From: Eutreptiella sp. 'Long Island Sound 2002'
Lineage: Eukaryota > Euglenozoa > Euglenophyceae > Eutreptiales > Eutreptiaceae
Length of the DNA: 64,000 nucleotides
Reading direction: 5' to 3'
Assembly: GCA_964036045.1 (NCBI GenBank)
Contig: OZ038384.1
Span: 22,249,000 to 22,312,999 of the forward strand
Below, in pieces: positions 13,491 through 23,710 of this stretch; position 1 is the first letter of the stretch, and every line of letters begins with the position of its first letter. The translations under genes were made by a program, and so were the position numbers. Below the pieces are notes generated by a model. That model saw nothing but the letters and a program-made list of their open reading frames with translations. It made no database searches and was not told the origin of the DNA.

Positions 13491-13551
13491 GAATAGCCGT
13501 CCTGCATCCACCAGAACCACGGAAAACCCAATATCCACTGGTAAAAATAGT
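13491..13551 (+). repeat. 61-bp target-site duplication of element Y, left copy
   Basis: The 61 bp starting GAATAGCCGTCCT and ending GTAAAAATAGT is repeated at 34411-34471 with two mismatches. Similarity breaks exactly where Y's reading frame begins on this side and where Y's tandem 3' tail ends on the other, so this is read as a target-site duplication. Confidence 0.85.
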
Positions 13552-15759
13552 ACTTCGACGCCTCGCGGGACAGCCTGCAGGATGACCGGACCCTGGGTCT
13601 CACGCGGGTGCCAACGCGGTGCCAGCAGGCAGCGGTGGCCCTCGTGGGCACACTCGTCCACCACCGCTCAACCTCCGTGCGCGCCGAGGTCACCAAGATG
13701 TTCTGGGAAATAGCCGGCGCGCACGGAATATGTCCCGAGGTGCACTACCACGTCCCGGAGTTCGCAACTCTAGCGGGGGGTGACTGGGTCCACCGCATAC
13801 CCCGGGCCCTGGCCGCCCTGGGAGTGGGGCTGTACAACCCCATCGCGTGGCCCAGGGCGGCCCATGTCCAACTACAGTCCCCGCCGGGCAACATCGTCAC
13901 GCTGCGCACCGCCAAGCTGCGACACCGCGACACGTGCCGCCTGACGGTGCCGCACACAACGCCGTGGCATGGGCACCACGGGCCACGCCACCCCTTCCCC
14001 GACAACGACGACCCGTGGCCGACGGCGGTGCGGGAATGCCTCAACCAATGCGCCGATGAACACCTCCACTATTGCCGCCGCGAGCAGGAGCCCACCAACC
14101 ACCACGGGTGGTGCGACGCCTTGGTCCACCTCTTCCACACCACCGGCACGCGGGACCCCCGCCTGAGACTCGTCCACCCCACGAGGGCTAAGCAGGACGC
14201 CCACACCGGCCCACGGGCGACCCCGGACGGCCTGCACCTCCACGTCGGGGGCTACCGCCGCCGGGGCGGCCTATCCCCCCCCACGCGGGGGGCGGCGTAC
14301 CACCCGCTGGCAGCCCTCATGTACATCCTCCACGACGTACTCGCGGAAAGCGAGCACCAAGAGCCTAACGCGGATGTGGCATGGCCCGAGCCCCTGCGCC
14401 CCCGGCCCCACGCGCCGACGCCGTTGTGGTTGGTGACCACGGACGACCAATGCACCCAAGCGGCGGGGCAAGCGCAGCTCCGGGCCGAGTGGGTAATAGT
14501 GGAGGTGGGGGCAGGCCAGCCCAAACCCCGTGGACTCCCCCGTGGCACCGCCCTGCTGGTAGCTACGGGGGTGCCGCACGACCCACACATGGCAGTGCAC
14601 GCGCTGGAGGACCAGCCGGAGGACACGGGACACCTGGTGGTGCACCAGCGCGGAGGCCCGGTGTGGCTCAAGGAACATGTGACAGCACTTCGGTCCTGGG
14701 CAAGCACGATCGCCGGAGCGGAGATCCGGCTGCACAACCACCCGGCGATCAGCCCCGGCGACACCAGGGCGCTGAGCGTGGACCAACTGACCCCGAGCCA
14801 CCCCGACGTCCGGTGGCACTCCGCCGACCTCAACGCGGGGTGGCTCAGCCCCACCGGGTACTACTGGATCCCGGAGGCCTAGGGCCACACCTCTTCCGAC
14901 GCGTCCGGGGGCGGACCCTGCAAACATGCCACCAGCGTCGCTCTCGCCGCCGACCTCACCCGCACGTGGGCGGTGGCTGTCTCGAGCACTGTGCCCGACG
15001 GGGAGGGGGTGGCCGCCTCCCTCCCCCTACAATACGGTGCCCACCGACCATGGGTCCACACGGTGGACGCCGAAGTCATCCTCCACCTCCTGCGGCACGC
15101 AGATTGCGAGCGGACCACGGGGGTCCCCGCGGGCGCGGCGAAGGTGGTCAACCAGATGCCCCTACGGTGGCTCCGGGACGGCCTGTGCGCGCGAGGGCGA
15201 CACGCCGGGCACCCGTTCTGGTATGTCCGAGCCACCTCGCACCACAGTGACGCCCTACTGCACAAGGCGGACTGGGCGGCGTCCCAGGACACCGTCCTGC
15301 AGAAAACGCCCCCGGACCCTGGCCACGCCCAACTCATTGTCGCCGGCCGTGACGGCCATCTCGATCTACGGACCCCCACGATGCGGGTGCTCGGCGAGGT
15401 CGCGCAGCGGGCTCAGAGGGACCATGCGCTGACGCACCGGGGACACACACCTTTGGGCGCGGCCCACGCCACAGCCTATGTCCACGACCGGGACCTCACC
15501 GCGACAGCCACCAACCGCCGGGCGCTGCGGGCCCGAGACGGCCACACGCCGGTGCAGCGCAGGCTCCGCGTCCGTAAGGAGCGGCTCTCCGGCGTCGCCG
15601 TCATCCCACAACCGTGCCTCCTATGCGGCGGCCCGGAGGAGACCCCGGTGCACATGCACGTGGCGTGCGCCCACTCACAGCTCCTCTGGCCCCACTACCG
15701 CCAGGCGGTACACGAGGCGGCCCGCCACCTCCCATCCGGGGACAAAGCCCTGTGGGTGG
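13552..15759 (+). pseudogene. Element Y ORF1 (5' part): post-RT region, RNase H and zinc finger
   Basis: One frame runs from the element's 5' junction to the gypsy-A insertion, broken only by a TAG at 14880-14882. The first 440 residues match in layout the start of the X ORF1 (both contain a VR(A/E)V-type helix followed by a Cys-Pro element), taken as the region after the RT thumb. Just past the TAG is RNase H: Asp at 14898 (SDASGG), Glu at 15003, Asp at 15066 (TVDAEV) and Asp at 15270 (HKADWAAS), the expected D-E-D-D set. A finger follows at about 15616-15675 (CLLCGGPEETPVHMHVAC). RNase H would degrade the RNA of the RNA-cDNA hybrid. No start codon is assignable because the 5' end is truncated. 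Confidence 0.65.
15755..15759 (+). repeat. Gypsy-A target-site duplication GGTGG, left
   Basis: GGTGG directly precedes the LTR start AGTAAGAAAAAG and matches 26746-26750 after the 3' LTR. Five bases is the usual Ty3/gypsy duplication length. Confidence 0.85.
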
Positions 15760-16470
15760 AGTAAGAAAAAGTCACTGCCATGTCTTTCTTGGAGGGCTTG
15801 AAGCCTTCTTGAAGCCCCCCTTAAAACCCTTTTGTTGATGCTGAGACAAACTTAAGTGTTTTTATCTCTCTTTTGTTGCCTAAAGTACACTTTCTCAAAG
15901 TAACTAGGGTTGTGACCCTAGCCCCCCATGAAGTTCACCCCTACCACTCAACTGAGCGGAGGTACCTTCCTTCATGGAGGATATACCGAAATAAAACAGG
16001 CATTTCATGCTTTAGGCCTTGGAGGTTAAGCCTAGTGGTCTCCCACCCCAAGACCTCTATACTCAATTGTTTCTACCACTTATTGTGGTCCTACTTTGTA
16101 ACTGTTTCTGAATTCAGTTGCCTGGCCAAGTCATTTTCTGTGTGGTCCTGACATCTATGCCCCACATTCCTAACCAGCACCATTTCACCCAAAAGAGTGC
16201 ACATGAAGTGCCTAATGCAATCTCTGAGGCAAGAGTCAGACCAATTTTCATATAAAATCTTTTGTATTATCCATTTGTGATTGAATCTATGTGTATAAAC
16301 CTGCTTTGTCTATCTGCAGCCCTTCTGTGTTACACTGGATTCCAAAACCAATCATTGATTCGATCCACATCCTGTCCTTGCTCTACTTGCTGCTTTGGTT
16401 TGGGTTTTCAACTACAAAACCTGCAGGAATACATCAAAATATCTAGGGCATAATTCAAGGACATCTTTCC
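15760..16470 (+). repeat. Gypsy-A 5' LTR
   Basis: Starts AGTAAGAAAAAG and ends CATCTTTCC; the termini are loosely inverted (AGTAAG versus CTTTCT in the 3' copy) rather than TG...CA. It contains two potential RNA stem-loops near 15904-15977, a CCAAT box at 16241 and TATAAAA at 16251-16257, which may form the promoter. The start site is not defined. Confidence 0.9.
15904..15977 (+). promoter_or_regulatory. Conserved stem-loops inside the LTR
   Basis: CTAGGGTTGTGACCCTAG (15904-15921) forms a 7-bp stem. It is followed by CCATGAAG (15926-15933) pairing with CTTCATGG (15970-15977), which encloses a CTCA-AC-TGAG mini-stem. Both are recognisable in the gypsy-B LTRs, where the first stem reads AGGTT/AACCT in the 5' LTR and CTAGGGT/ATCCTAG (one wobble) in the 3' LTR, so some paired changes keep base pairing. 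An RNA role (packaging, strand transfer or end formation) is inferred. Confidence 0.5.
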
Positions 16471-16484
16471 GGTAGCAGAGACAG
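16470..16484 (+). promoter_or_regulatory. Primer binding site, initiator tRNA-Met type
   Basis: Directly at the LTR end is (C/T)GGTAGCAGAGAC, close to TGGTAGCAGAG, the complement of the 3' end of initiator tRNA-Met used by many LTR elements. The first base is C here but T in the 3' LTR copy, so the 5' LTR base is probably a mutation. Gypsy-B has a weaker TGGTGAGAGAC at the same place. Confidence 0.7.
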
Positions 16485-16551
16485 TCCCTTGTGACCTTTT
16501 GAACCGACCCTGAGAAGAAGTGCAACACAAAAGCTCAACAACAAGTTCATC

Positions 16552-18721
16552 ATGTCCACGCCAAGCGTCAGGACCTGGCCCATCCGAACTGTCCAAGTCC
16601 AAATGGGCAGCATGGCCCACCCAATGAGTGAACCACCTTACCGAGCTCCACATCATCTCAGTGGCGCATCTGGGTCCCAAGGAGATCCAGAACGCAGAAG
16701 GGCGGAAGAAAATAAAGGCCTTACCACCGAGGCCTTAGCAGCACACGGTGGAGACAGCTACAGTCACCTCCACAGACGTGTAGCTGCCTCAATATCAAGG
16801 TCCAATTGTCCAGCTTCATCCTCAACTGCCATTGAAGGACCCGAGGAGTATGAGGAGCTAAGGAAGAAGATGGATGAGTACATCCTACATGAGGAGTACT
16901 ATAAATCCATTCGTGGGGAAGATGGAGAGGAGCCATTGGCTGTACATGGATGCAGACCACGTACAGACCTAGGGTCCTACGCACACGCTGGTCCTCCGTC
17001 CACTGCATCCCTGCCAAGACGACTAAGACCTGAGTATCCAAGACCATGTTGTCCAACCCCAAGGGCTCCCGAAGTGGACCCGACTCGAGTCGAAGAACAA
17101 CATCATCCAAGGCCAACCTACGGTGCCCTGGATCATACGGCCGAGCTGTTGGCCAAACTCCTGTCTGGATCAGAAGATCCAGATGTGACGGCCCTATCGG
17201 AGGCCATTAAGGCTAAACTGGGTATTGCAGAACCCTTACCCAAGCCAGAATTGCCCTCTCTCTCTCCAGGACTGAGTACCCTGGCCGAAGATCTCAAGAG
17301 ATCAAGGGTCTCAAGGCTGTTGCGTAAGGTCACCTGCCCCAGCCCCTTTCACCCCCGTGCCAGGACAGTGCCTATGGCTGATCTACAGGACGTGCCTGTC
17401 ACAGAGATTGAGAGAAGAGGCCTGTCAGCCCTGGCACCTCTTTCCGGGGGGTGGGACGACGGGCAAACCAATTGCCCAGGCGAACATCCAGCTGGAACTG
17501 CCGGAGTTCGACCCCAAAAATCTGCCCGAATGGGCAGAAGAATTTGCAGAGTTCCTTTTGTTGACTAGCCAATCCCATGTGGATGTGGCCACCAAATGTT
17601 CACTGCTAAAACGCTCATGCAAAAAGAAGTTTTTGCAAAAAAAGGTAAAACAGATTGTGAAAAGCTATTCTACCTGGGCAGAGGTACTCCTGAGGTTGGA
17701 GAAAACATTCCCAGTCTATGAGACTGACCTCAGCGTACGCACACAGATCGAGGAGCTACCTATGCTCCCTGAGTTTCCATCCGCTGCGCGAATTTCTGAG
17801 TATGTGTGCGACTTGGAGTACTTGTTTTCGAGGATGAACGTGGGCTGCTACGGAGCCACTGAGCCCCACCTGCGGCTCATGAGTAAGATCCCCCAGCGTA
17901 CGTGGGATGAGTGCCGCTCCACCTCTGAGAGGAAGAGCAAGACCCACTCGTACGATGAACTGGTGGATCTCTTGATTGAGCTAGCTCTTGAGAGAGAGAA
18001 TGACTCCCACATCGAGAAATTCCTCAAGAAGCATTTGGGACGAGGTGGTACCCCTACCCCCGAACGTGGCGAAGGGAAGGGGCATAAAAATCCCACTAAC
18101 ACCAACCAGGGAGGTGGTAAAGGGAGGGGCAACCTACGTGCCATGAACGAGGTTCAACCTGATGCAGGCACGCCCCCCCTGTTCTACTGCCGACCTGTCA
18201 ATGACAAGGGGGGACCTTGTCATGCCTCTGACTGCGATCTCCGCAGTGGCTGTATGCTGCAGATGAAACGTCAGCAGCATACCAAAGATGGGAAAACTGT
18301 GACCCATCGGGACCATTTCAGGTGTACCATCACCTGTGGTTACTGTGGCAAACGTCGTCACTACGAGAACGAATGCCACATCAAGAAACGCGAGAGTGAC
18401 AAACTCAAGCGTCAGGAGGCGGAGCGCCAAAAGACCCAGACGCCCGCCAGAAATCCCCCGAACGGGGATAAAGGTGGTAAAGGAGGTGGCAAGGGGGGTG
18501 GCAAAACTGGACCCCCTAACCTCGAGAGGCGCTCATCAGCGCCCGTTGCGACACCCACTCTTGCTGCTACACCCGTTCCTGCCGCAGGTGACCCTAAGAA
18601 ACGCCCCCAAGGGGATAACGCTACCCCTGAGGGGAATAATTCCAAGAAGAGGCGCTTGGCCTGGATGGCCAAGTCCCTCATGGCTGCAGGGGTGGATGTG
18701 AAATTCCCTGATGAGGAATAG
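16552..18721 (+). pseudogene. gag: Gypsy-A gag (frameshifted)
   Basis: The ATG at 16552 opens a frame with a hydrophilic N-terminal region of about 300 residues. The protein-like text then moves by one base at the G6 run 17446-17451 and continues to 18721, so a single-base indel there is likely. The C-terminal part has a CCHC zinc knuckle (CGYCGKRRHYENEC, C-x2-C-x4-H-x4-C, about 18334-18375), a second Cys cluster just upstream, and a Gly/Lys-rich basic tail. Gag forms the virus-like particle and binds RNA. It ends at TAG 18719-18721 in the same frame as pol. Gypsy-B keeps the knuckle (CRYCGKRRHYEDEC). Confidence 0.8.
18719..18721 (+). promoter_or_regulatory. UAG between gag and pol, probable readthrough site
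   Basis: Gag and pol are in one frame separated only by TAG, followed by GGGGGCGG. The same TAG with the same GGGGGCGG follows gag in the much decayed gypsy-B copy (38418-38420). Conservation of a stop across diverged copies suggests programmed suppression, as known for murine leukaemia virus-type gag-pol (UAG followed by G). No pseudoknot was established by eye. Confidence 0.55.
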
Positions 18722-21700
18722 GGGGGCGGCTCTGAAGAGGAGGACTTGGTTTTCTGGATCCTGGTGAAAATCGGGGATCAGGTTTTTCGAGCGGTGCTTG
18801 ATACCGGTGCAACACTTTCCATAGTGGCCCGGCGCCTGCTTAAGACTTTCAGAAAAACTAAGACCGTGGCCATAAGAGTAGGGGATGGGCGTACCATCCA
18901 TTCCTTGGGGGGGGTCGATGTGACAATATGTCTGGGCGACGAAACCGTGACCGAACACTGCAGAGTGTTCGACACGGACGCCTTTGACATCGTCATTGGC
19001 ACTGACTTTCTACGAAGAAACCCCCAGGTAAAAATGCTGTCCCTACAGCGTCCCTATTCTTTGCACTGCGACTTTGGCAGTGGGCTATTCTCCGTTCCTT
19101 TGGAGCTGTCAGGACGAAAAGAGTCTGGGCTGCGCTACGCAGCCAAGACGAACTATCGTACTGAAAACTACCAACTGGCCCGTCACGTTCTTGAAAATGG
19201 ACTGGCGGCCCTTCAGGTAAACCTGGATGAGATCCAGGTGGAATTGTTTGCGAGCCAACAACAGCACATCATGCAGTTGTACTGCTCGAAACAACTGAAC
19301 AATGCTTTCCGTTTCTTCTGGAAAGCAATGGGCCTAGCGTATGCTAACACTCCCTTCTCCCTGCTCGCGAAGGTTCTAACCAAAATCGCTTATGAGGGAG
19401 GAAGGGTTGTTATGTGCACCCCTAACTGGGGTTGCTCTGGTGAACATGCTTACTGGCGCCGTATGCTAGATCGAATGACTGTGGGAAGAGAGCAACTCCC
19501 TGACGGCCCCATCTATGTGCCTCAGGACTCAGACACAGCTATGCAGGCCCCTGAGTGGGCCAGTTTCCTGTCCATCGTCGATGGATCTCTCAATCCTGTA
19601 CCCCTGTGTGACCTAGACCAGGTGCTACTAAAAGAGGTCATGGCCGAAAATCGTGGCCTGACCCTTTATGATCTCCAAAATCGATCACCTGAGCACCTAT
19701 CTGCCACACTTACAGGTTGTGAGTCTCCTGATGACTATCTTGAACGTGCAGCTGTAAAAGAGGATGCTGACGACCAACTGTCTGAGATCGCCAGCACTAT
19801 TCCCTCTGTTGATCCCAGCTGTGTTGACCTAAAACATAGTGCTTTCCTAGCCCAGCTGTTGCTAGAGGAGGTAGATCTAGAGTCAACCTCTGAACCCGCT
19901 TCCCCTGTTGGGAAGCCAGTGCTACACATGCAGCCTGTGCACACAGGTGAACCCGTGGCCCGGAGTGCTGATGCTCTGGCGCGGCCTGCTGCTAATAACA
20001 TGCCATTGTCTGAGCATGACCTTCAAGAACTCCGACGGCTGTTGTACCTGAAGGCTGAAGGTATTGAGCGCCAAGAGCGGCTGCAATACCTCAGACAGAC
20101 CTGGAAATACTCCATTTGGTCTGAGGAGGACGATGAGTCCTATACGCTGCCTGATCCTGAGATACCTCTAGTGTATTCTCTACACTATGGGCAACAATGT
20201 CCCCCTGAGTGGGACGATGGTACTGTGCCTGCCGAAACTGCTGATCGGCAGAAAAAGAAAGAACATGGAAAAAGCAACCTCCATGCTGAGGAGGATTTCC
20301 TTCAGAAACTCGAGAGTCTTAACCTTGACCCCCGCCTGAAGAAACTGCTGATAACCTATGAGGAGGTGTTCGGCGCCTTGCCGCCTCCCCTTTCTTGTAA
20401 AAAACTGGTCCAGATGGACCTGAAATTGAAACCAGAATTTGAAAAGACACGAGTGAGGCGTCGTCCCTATCCCGCTCCACAGGAACAGGTTGAAGAAATC
20501 GAGCGCCAGATCCAAGAATGCATTGATGCTCGCCTCGTTGAAGAGTATAAACAGGGGGACTATCCCTATCACTGCAGTCCCTGTTTCCTTGTTGCGAAAC
20601 CAGGATCGACTGCCCTACGTCTTGTTGTAGACTATGGTGAGGTCAACAAGAAAACCCAGAACCATTCAGGGAGTATTCCTAACATGGAAAACACCCTGGA
20701 GCGTATTGCCAAATGCAGGTATAAGACCAAAATGGACAAACGCTCTGGTTTCTGGCAGGTGGACCTAACCGCCGCAGCTCAGGAGCTGTTGGCCTTTATA
20801 ACCCCTAAGGGTCGTGTCTTCAAGTGGAAGGTTATGCCTTTCGGGGTGGCTAATGCCCTAGCGCTCTTCCAGGAGCTTATGAACAAAATTCTGTACATAC
20901 TGAGACGCAGGCCTCTAGTACAAGAGTTGATTTCTCGGGGTGCAGAAATGGAGGCTCACATCGACGACGTGAGTTTGGGTACTAATACCAAAGAGGACCA
21001 CGTCCTTCTCCTCCGTGGATTTTTCATTGTCTGTCAAGAAAACCATCTCCGAATCAAACTCGAAAAATGTGAGTTTATGAAAGAGGAGATGGAGTATTTG
21101 GGTTTCGACGTGGGGTATGGCTGGTGGAAACCAGCCTCGTCTAAGATGCAGCCCCTATAGGACATGCAGATTCGCGATGACCCTAAGAAGGGTCTACACG
21201 ATGTGAGGAGTTTTGTGGGCGCCTGTAATTTCTATCGGCGTCACATCCACAATTTTACTTACTCCTCTGCACCCCTCACTGACCTGATCAAGAAAAATAC
21301 TCCCTCGAGGTGGACCTCCAGAGAGGAAGAGTGTTTCCAGGAGTTGAAGAAGAAGATTGCCTCCTCCAACTGCCTGGGAGTGCCCCGCCCTGAGGGCGAG
21401 ATAGTCCTGATCACTTATGCCAGTGATGTAGGGGGGGGAGGTACGATCTATCAATGGCAGGAGCTTAACCCCGCTGAACTAACTCACTGCCATTATCGTA
21501 CTACTGGACTGAACCGTGATGGTTCGTTGAAACATGACTATCCTACCAGTGAGTGGCGACTGGTGCCACTAGGACACTGAAATTGGAAATGGAACCAAGC
21601 GCGTTCCAACTACAGCACCTATGACCAGGAACTCCTGGCCGGTATGTTGGTGCTATCGTCACAATCCCGACTCCTGGGATCTAACCCTATTGTCTGGCTG

Positions 21701-21910
21701 TGTGACCAGGAGCCTGTGAAGTCTTTTCAGAAGGGCCCACCACCAGAAAAAGCAAAGCTAAAACGGTGGTGGACTTACGTGAGCCAGTTCAGGCTGACAG
21801 TGCATCATATCCCCGGGATTAAGAATGAACTGTCTGACTATATATCGCGCAACAACTTCGATGCGCTTATTGGTGAGAGCTCTGAGGCGCTCGCCAAAGA
21901 GGCTTTCTAG
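18722..21910 (+). pseudogene. pol: Gypsy-A pol, protease-RT-RNase H part
   Basis: Protease motif DTGA lies at 18800-18811 (VLDTGATLS). RT spans about 20400-21150 with the LVVDYGEVNKKT and MPFGVANA regions and the catalytic box HIDD at 20957-20968; the first position is usually Tyr or Phe. RNase H follows with YASDVGGGG, where the leading catalytic Asp of TDAS is Tyr, so RNase H is probably dead. In-frame stops are TAG 21158, TGA 21578 (TGG in gypsy-B) and TAG 21908. A linker of about 450 residues lies between protease and RT. Frame matches gag downstream of its shift. Confidence 0.85.
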
Positions 21911-23517
21911 CGTATGGATGTCCAGCTTGACCTGTCCTGCTGGAATCCTGGAGGGTTGGAGTCTAACCGACTATCAGTCAGAGTATGAAGAAATTCTCCA
22001 AACCCTCAGCACTGGTCTCGAACCCCGTGTCATTGACGGGCACCAGTGGTAGAAAAAACAATCAGTACCTGTTCTACGAGGACCGAATTGTGGTGCCTGA
22101 GGCACGACTGGATGGGTGCCTACAGTGGTCCCATCTCAGTTCTGGTCACACTGGCGCTAATCGCTCAGTGGACTTCTTCCGTGAGTGTTTCTACTCTAGT
22201 CTAACCCTGACTGAACTGAGGTCGCGTATGCAGACCATTGTGGATGCTTGTGGCTGTCATGCCAGCAAGCAGAGCGACAGTAGGGATGGGGGCCTGATCT
22301 CCAGCTTACCCATACCCTATTGTGCTAACTCTCTTCTCTACGTGGATTTCATCCACGGCCTACCACGCTTTGGCGGCTATGATAGTTGCCTCGTGGTCAC
22401 CTGTGGTCTATCTCGTTTCACCCGTGTGTTCCCTTGCAATAAGAAAATCACAGGCGAGCACACTGTGAAAATGTTGGTCGAACAATGGTTCGAACCCTAT
22501 GGAGCACCTAAGCAGGTGCACTCTGATGAAGATGTACGTATCCGCAGTGACACTGGGTGGTACAAACGAGTGCTCAATGCCCTCAACGTGGAGGTAACCA
22601 CAGGTGTGCCCTATACCCACACGTCTAACCCTCTCTGTGAGAGACAGAACCGTGTGGTGGAGCAAAACTGAAGAATCCCGATGAAACAGGAGCGCACCAA
22701 GGACTGGGTACGCCTAGTGCCCTGAGCAGTGCTGTCGATGAACTCACAGCGGAGCTCTTCTACGGGTTTCACCCCCCACGAACTGTTCCATGGAGGGCGA
22801 CCTGCTTGGTTCTTCAAAATCCCCTTTCGTGAGGACTTCAAGAGCCCTGTGGGAGATTGGCCGGAACACAAGCAGTCTCTGGCTAACCAGGCTGGTACTA
22901 ACCTGAGGCACATTCGTGACCGTGAACAGAGCTGACGGAACCGCCTACGGCAACCTGCCAGCTTCAAGGTAGGTGACCTTGTTTTGGTACACCATTCACG
23001 CCTACCCTCCTGGCCACGTAACTGCCTACAGGACCCTTACTTTGGACCCTATCGTATCATCAGGATAGATGGATCCAGGATCCATGTCAGGTGCAGTCCA
23101 CGTCTAGGTGGTGAACTGCTGTGTGCACCTAAGCAGTTGAGGCACTATCACTCCCCTGACGACTTGTCTTGGGATGAGTGGCGCCTCAGCGACAGTGAGA
23201 TTGAACGTATAGACCTAGAGAACGCAGCGAGTCCAGAGGAGGCAGACGAACTCGAAGAGATGACTGCCGATGAGATGGCAGTCGATGGTTACTACGTGGT
23301 TGCAGGTATTGCTCGCCACGAGTATAAACAGGGCTGGAAATTCCTTACCCTGCGGGATAGCTATGGGTTGTCTGAGGCGACCCGGGAACCTATGTCAGCC
23401 TTCATACAACCAGAACGGAGTATCAACCCCATCTTCCGCACTTACCTCGTTGAGAACAACGAGGGGCAGCTCCTAACCCGTGCTGAGACTATGTCCCAGC
23501 GTAAGAAGCGCAACTAA
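21911..23517 (+). pseudogene. pol: Gypsy-A pol, integrase and chromodomain part
   Basis: After a frame change between 21910 and 21985, the text continues to TAA at 23515. It has a His/Cys zinc region (HLSSGHTG...CGCH), then the integrase D,D,E core: Asp in LLYVDFIHG, Asp in VHSDEDVR, Glu in CERQNRVVE. The C-terminus (about 23270-23480) is a chromodomain: DGYYVVAGI, then WKFLTL, then ATREPMSAF, where the usual Trp of TWEP is Arg. In-frame stops are TGA 22669, 22723 and 22933. Chromodomains direct integration to marked chromatin in related elements. Confidence 0.85.
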
Positions 23518-23699
23518 TCTCCCTGTGTCAGTCTGTGCCCTGCAGACCCATGCCTATGGTTTCCAGCGTGAGCCAGGTGGCCGCTTATCATGATTGCAGC
23601 CACCCAGCGAGTGTGTGCCTTGTTGACCATGTGTTGCATGGGTACTGCCCTAATGTAATGACCTTGGTGAGCCAACGAAGAACGGTGGCTTACTACACC

Positions 23700-23710
23700 A
23701 GGGGGGAATG
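23700..23710 (+). promoter_or_regulatory. Second, internal polypurine tract
   Basis: CACCAGGGGGGAATG resembles the true 3' tract CTCCAGGGGGGAGTA next to the LTR. It is kept in gypsy-B at 56143-56150, where the LTR-proximal tract has decayed to GCGGGGAGGAATA. It could prime plus-strand DNA internally, as a central polypurine tract does in some retroviruses. Function is inferred. Confidence 0.4.
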
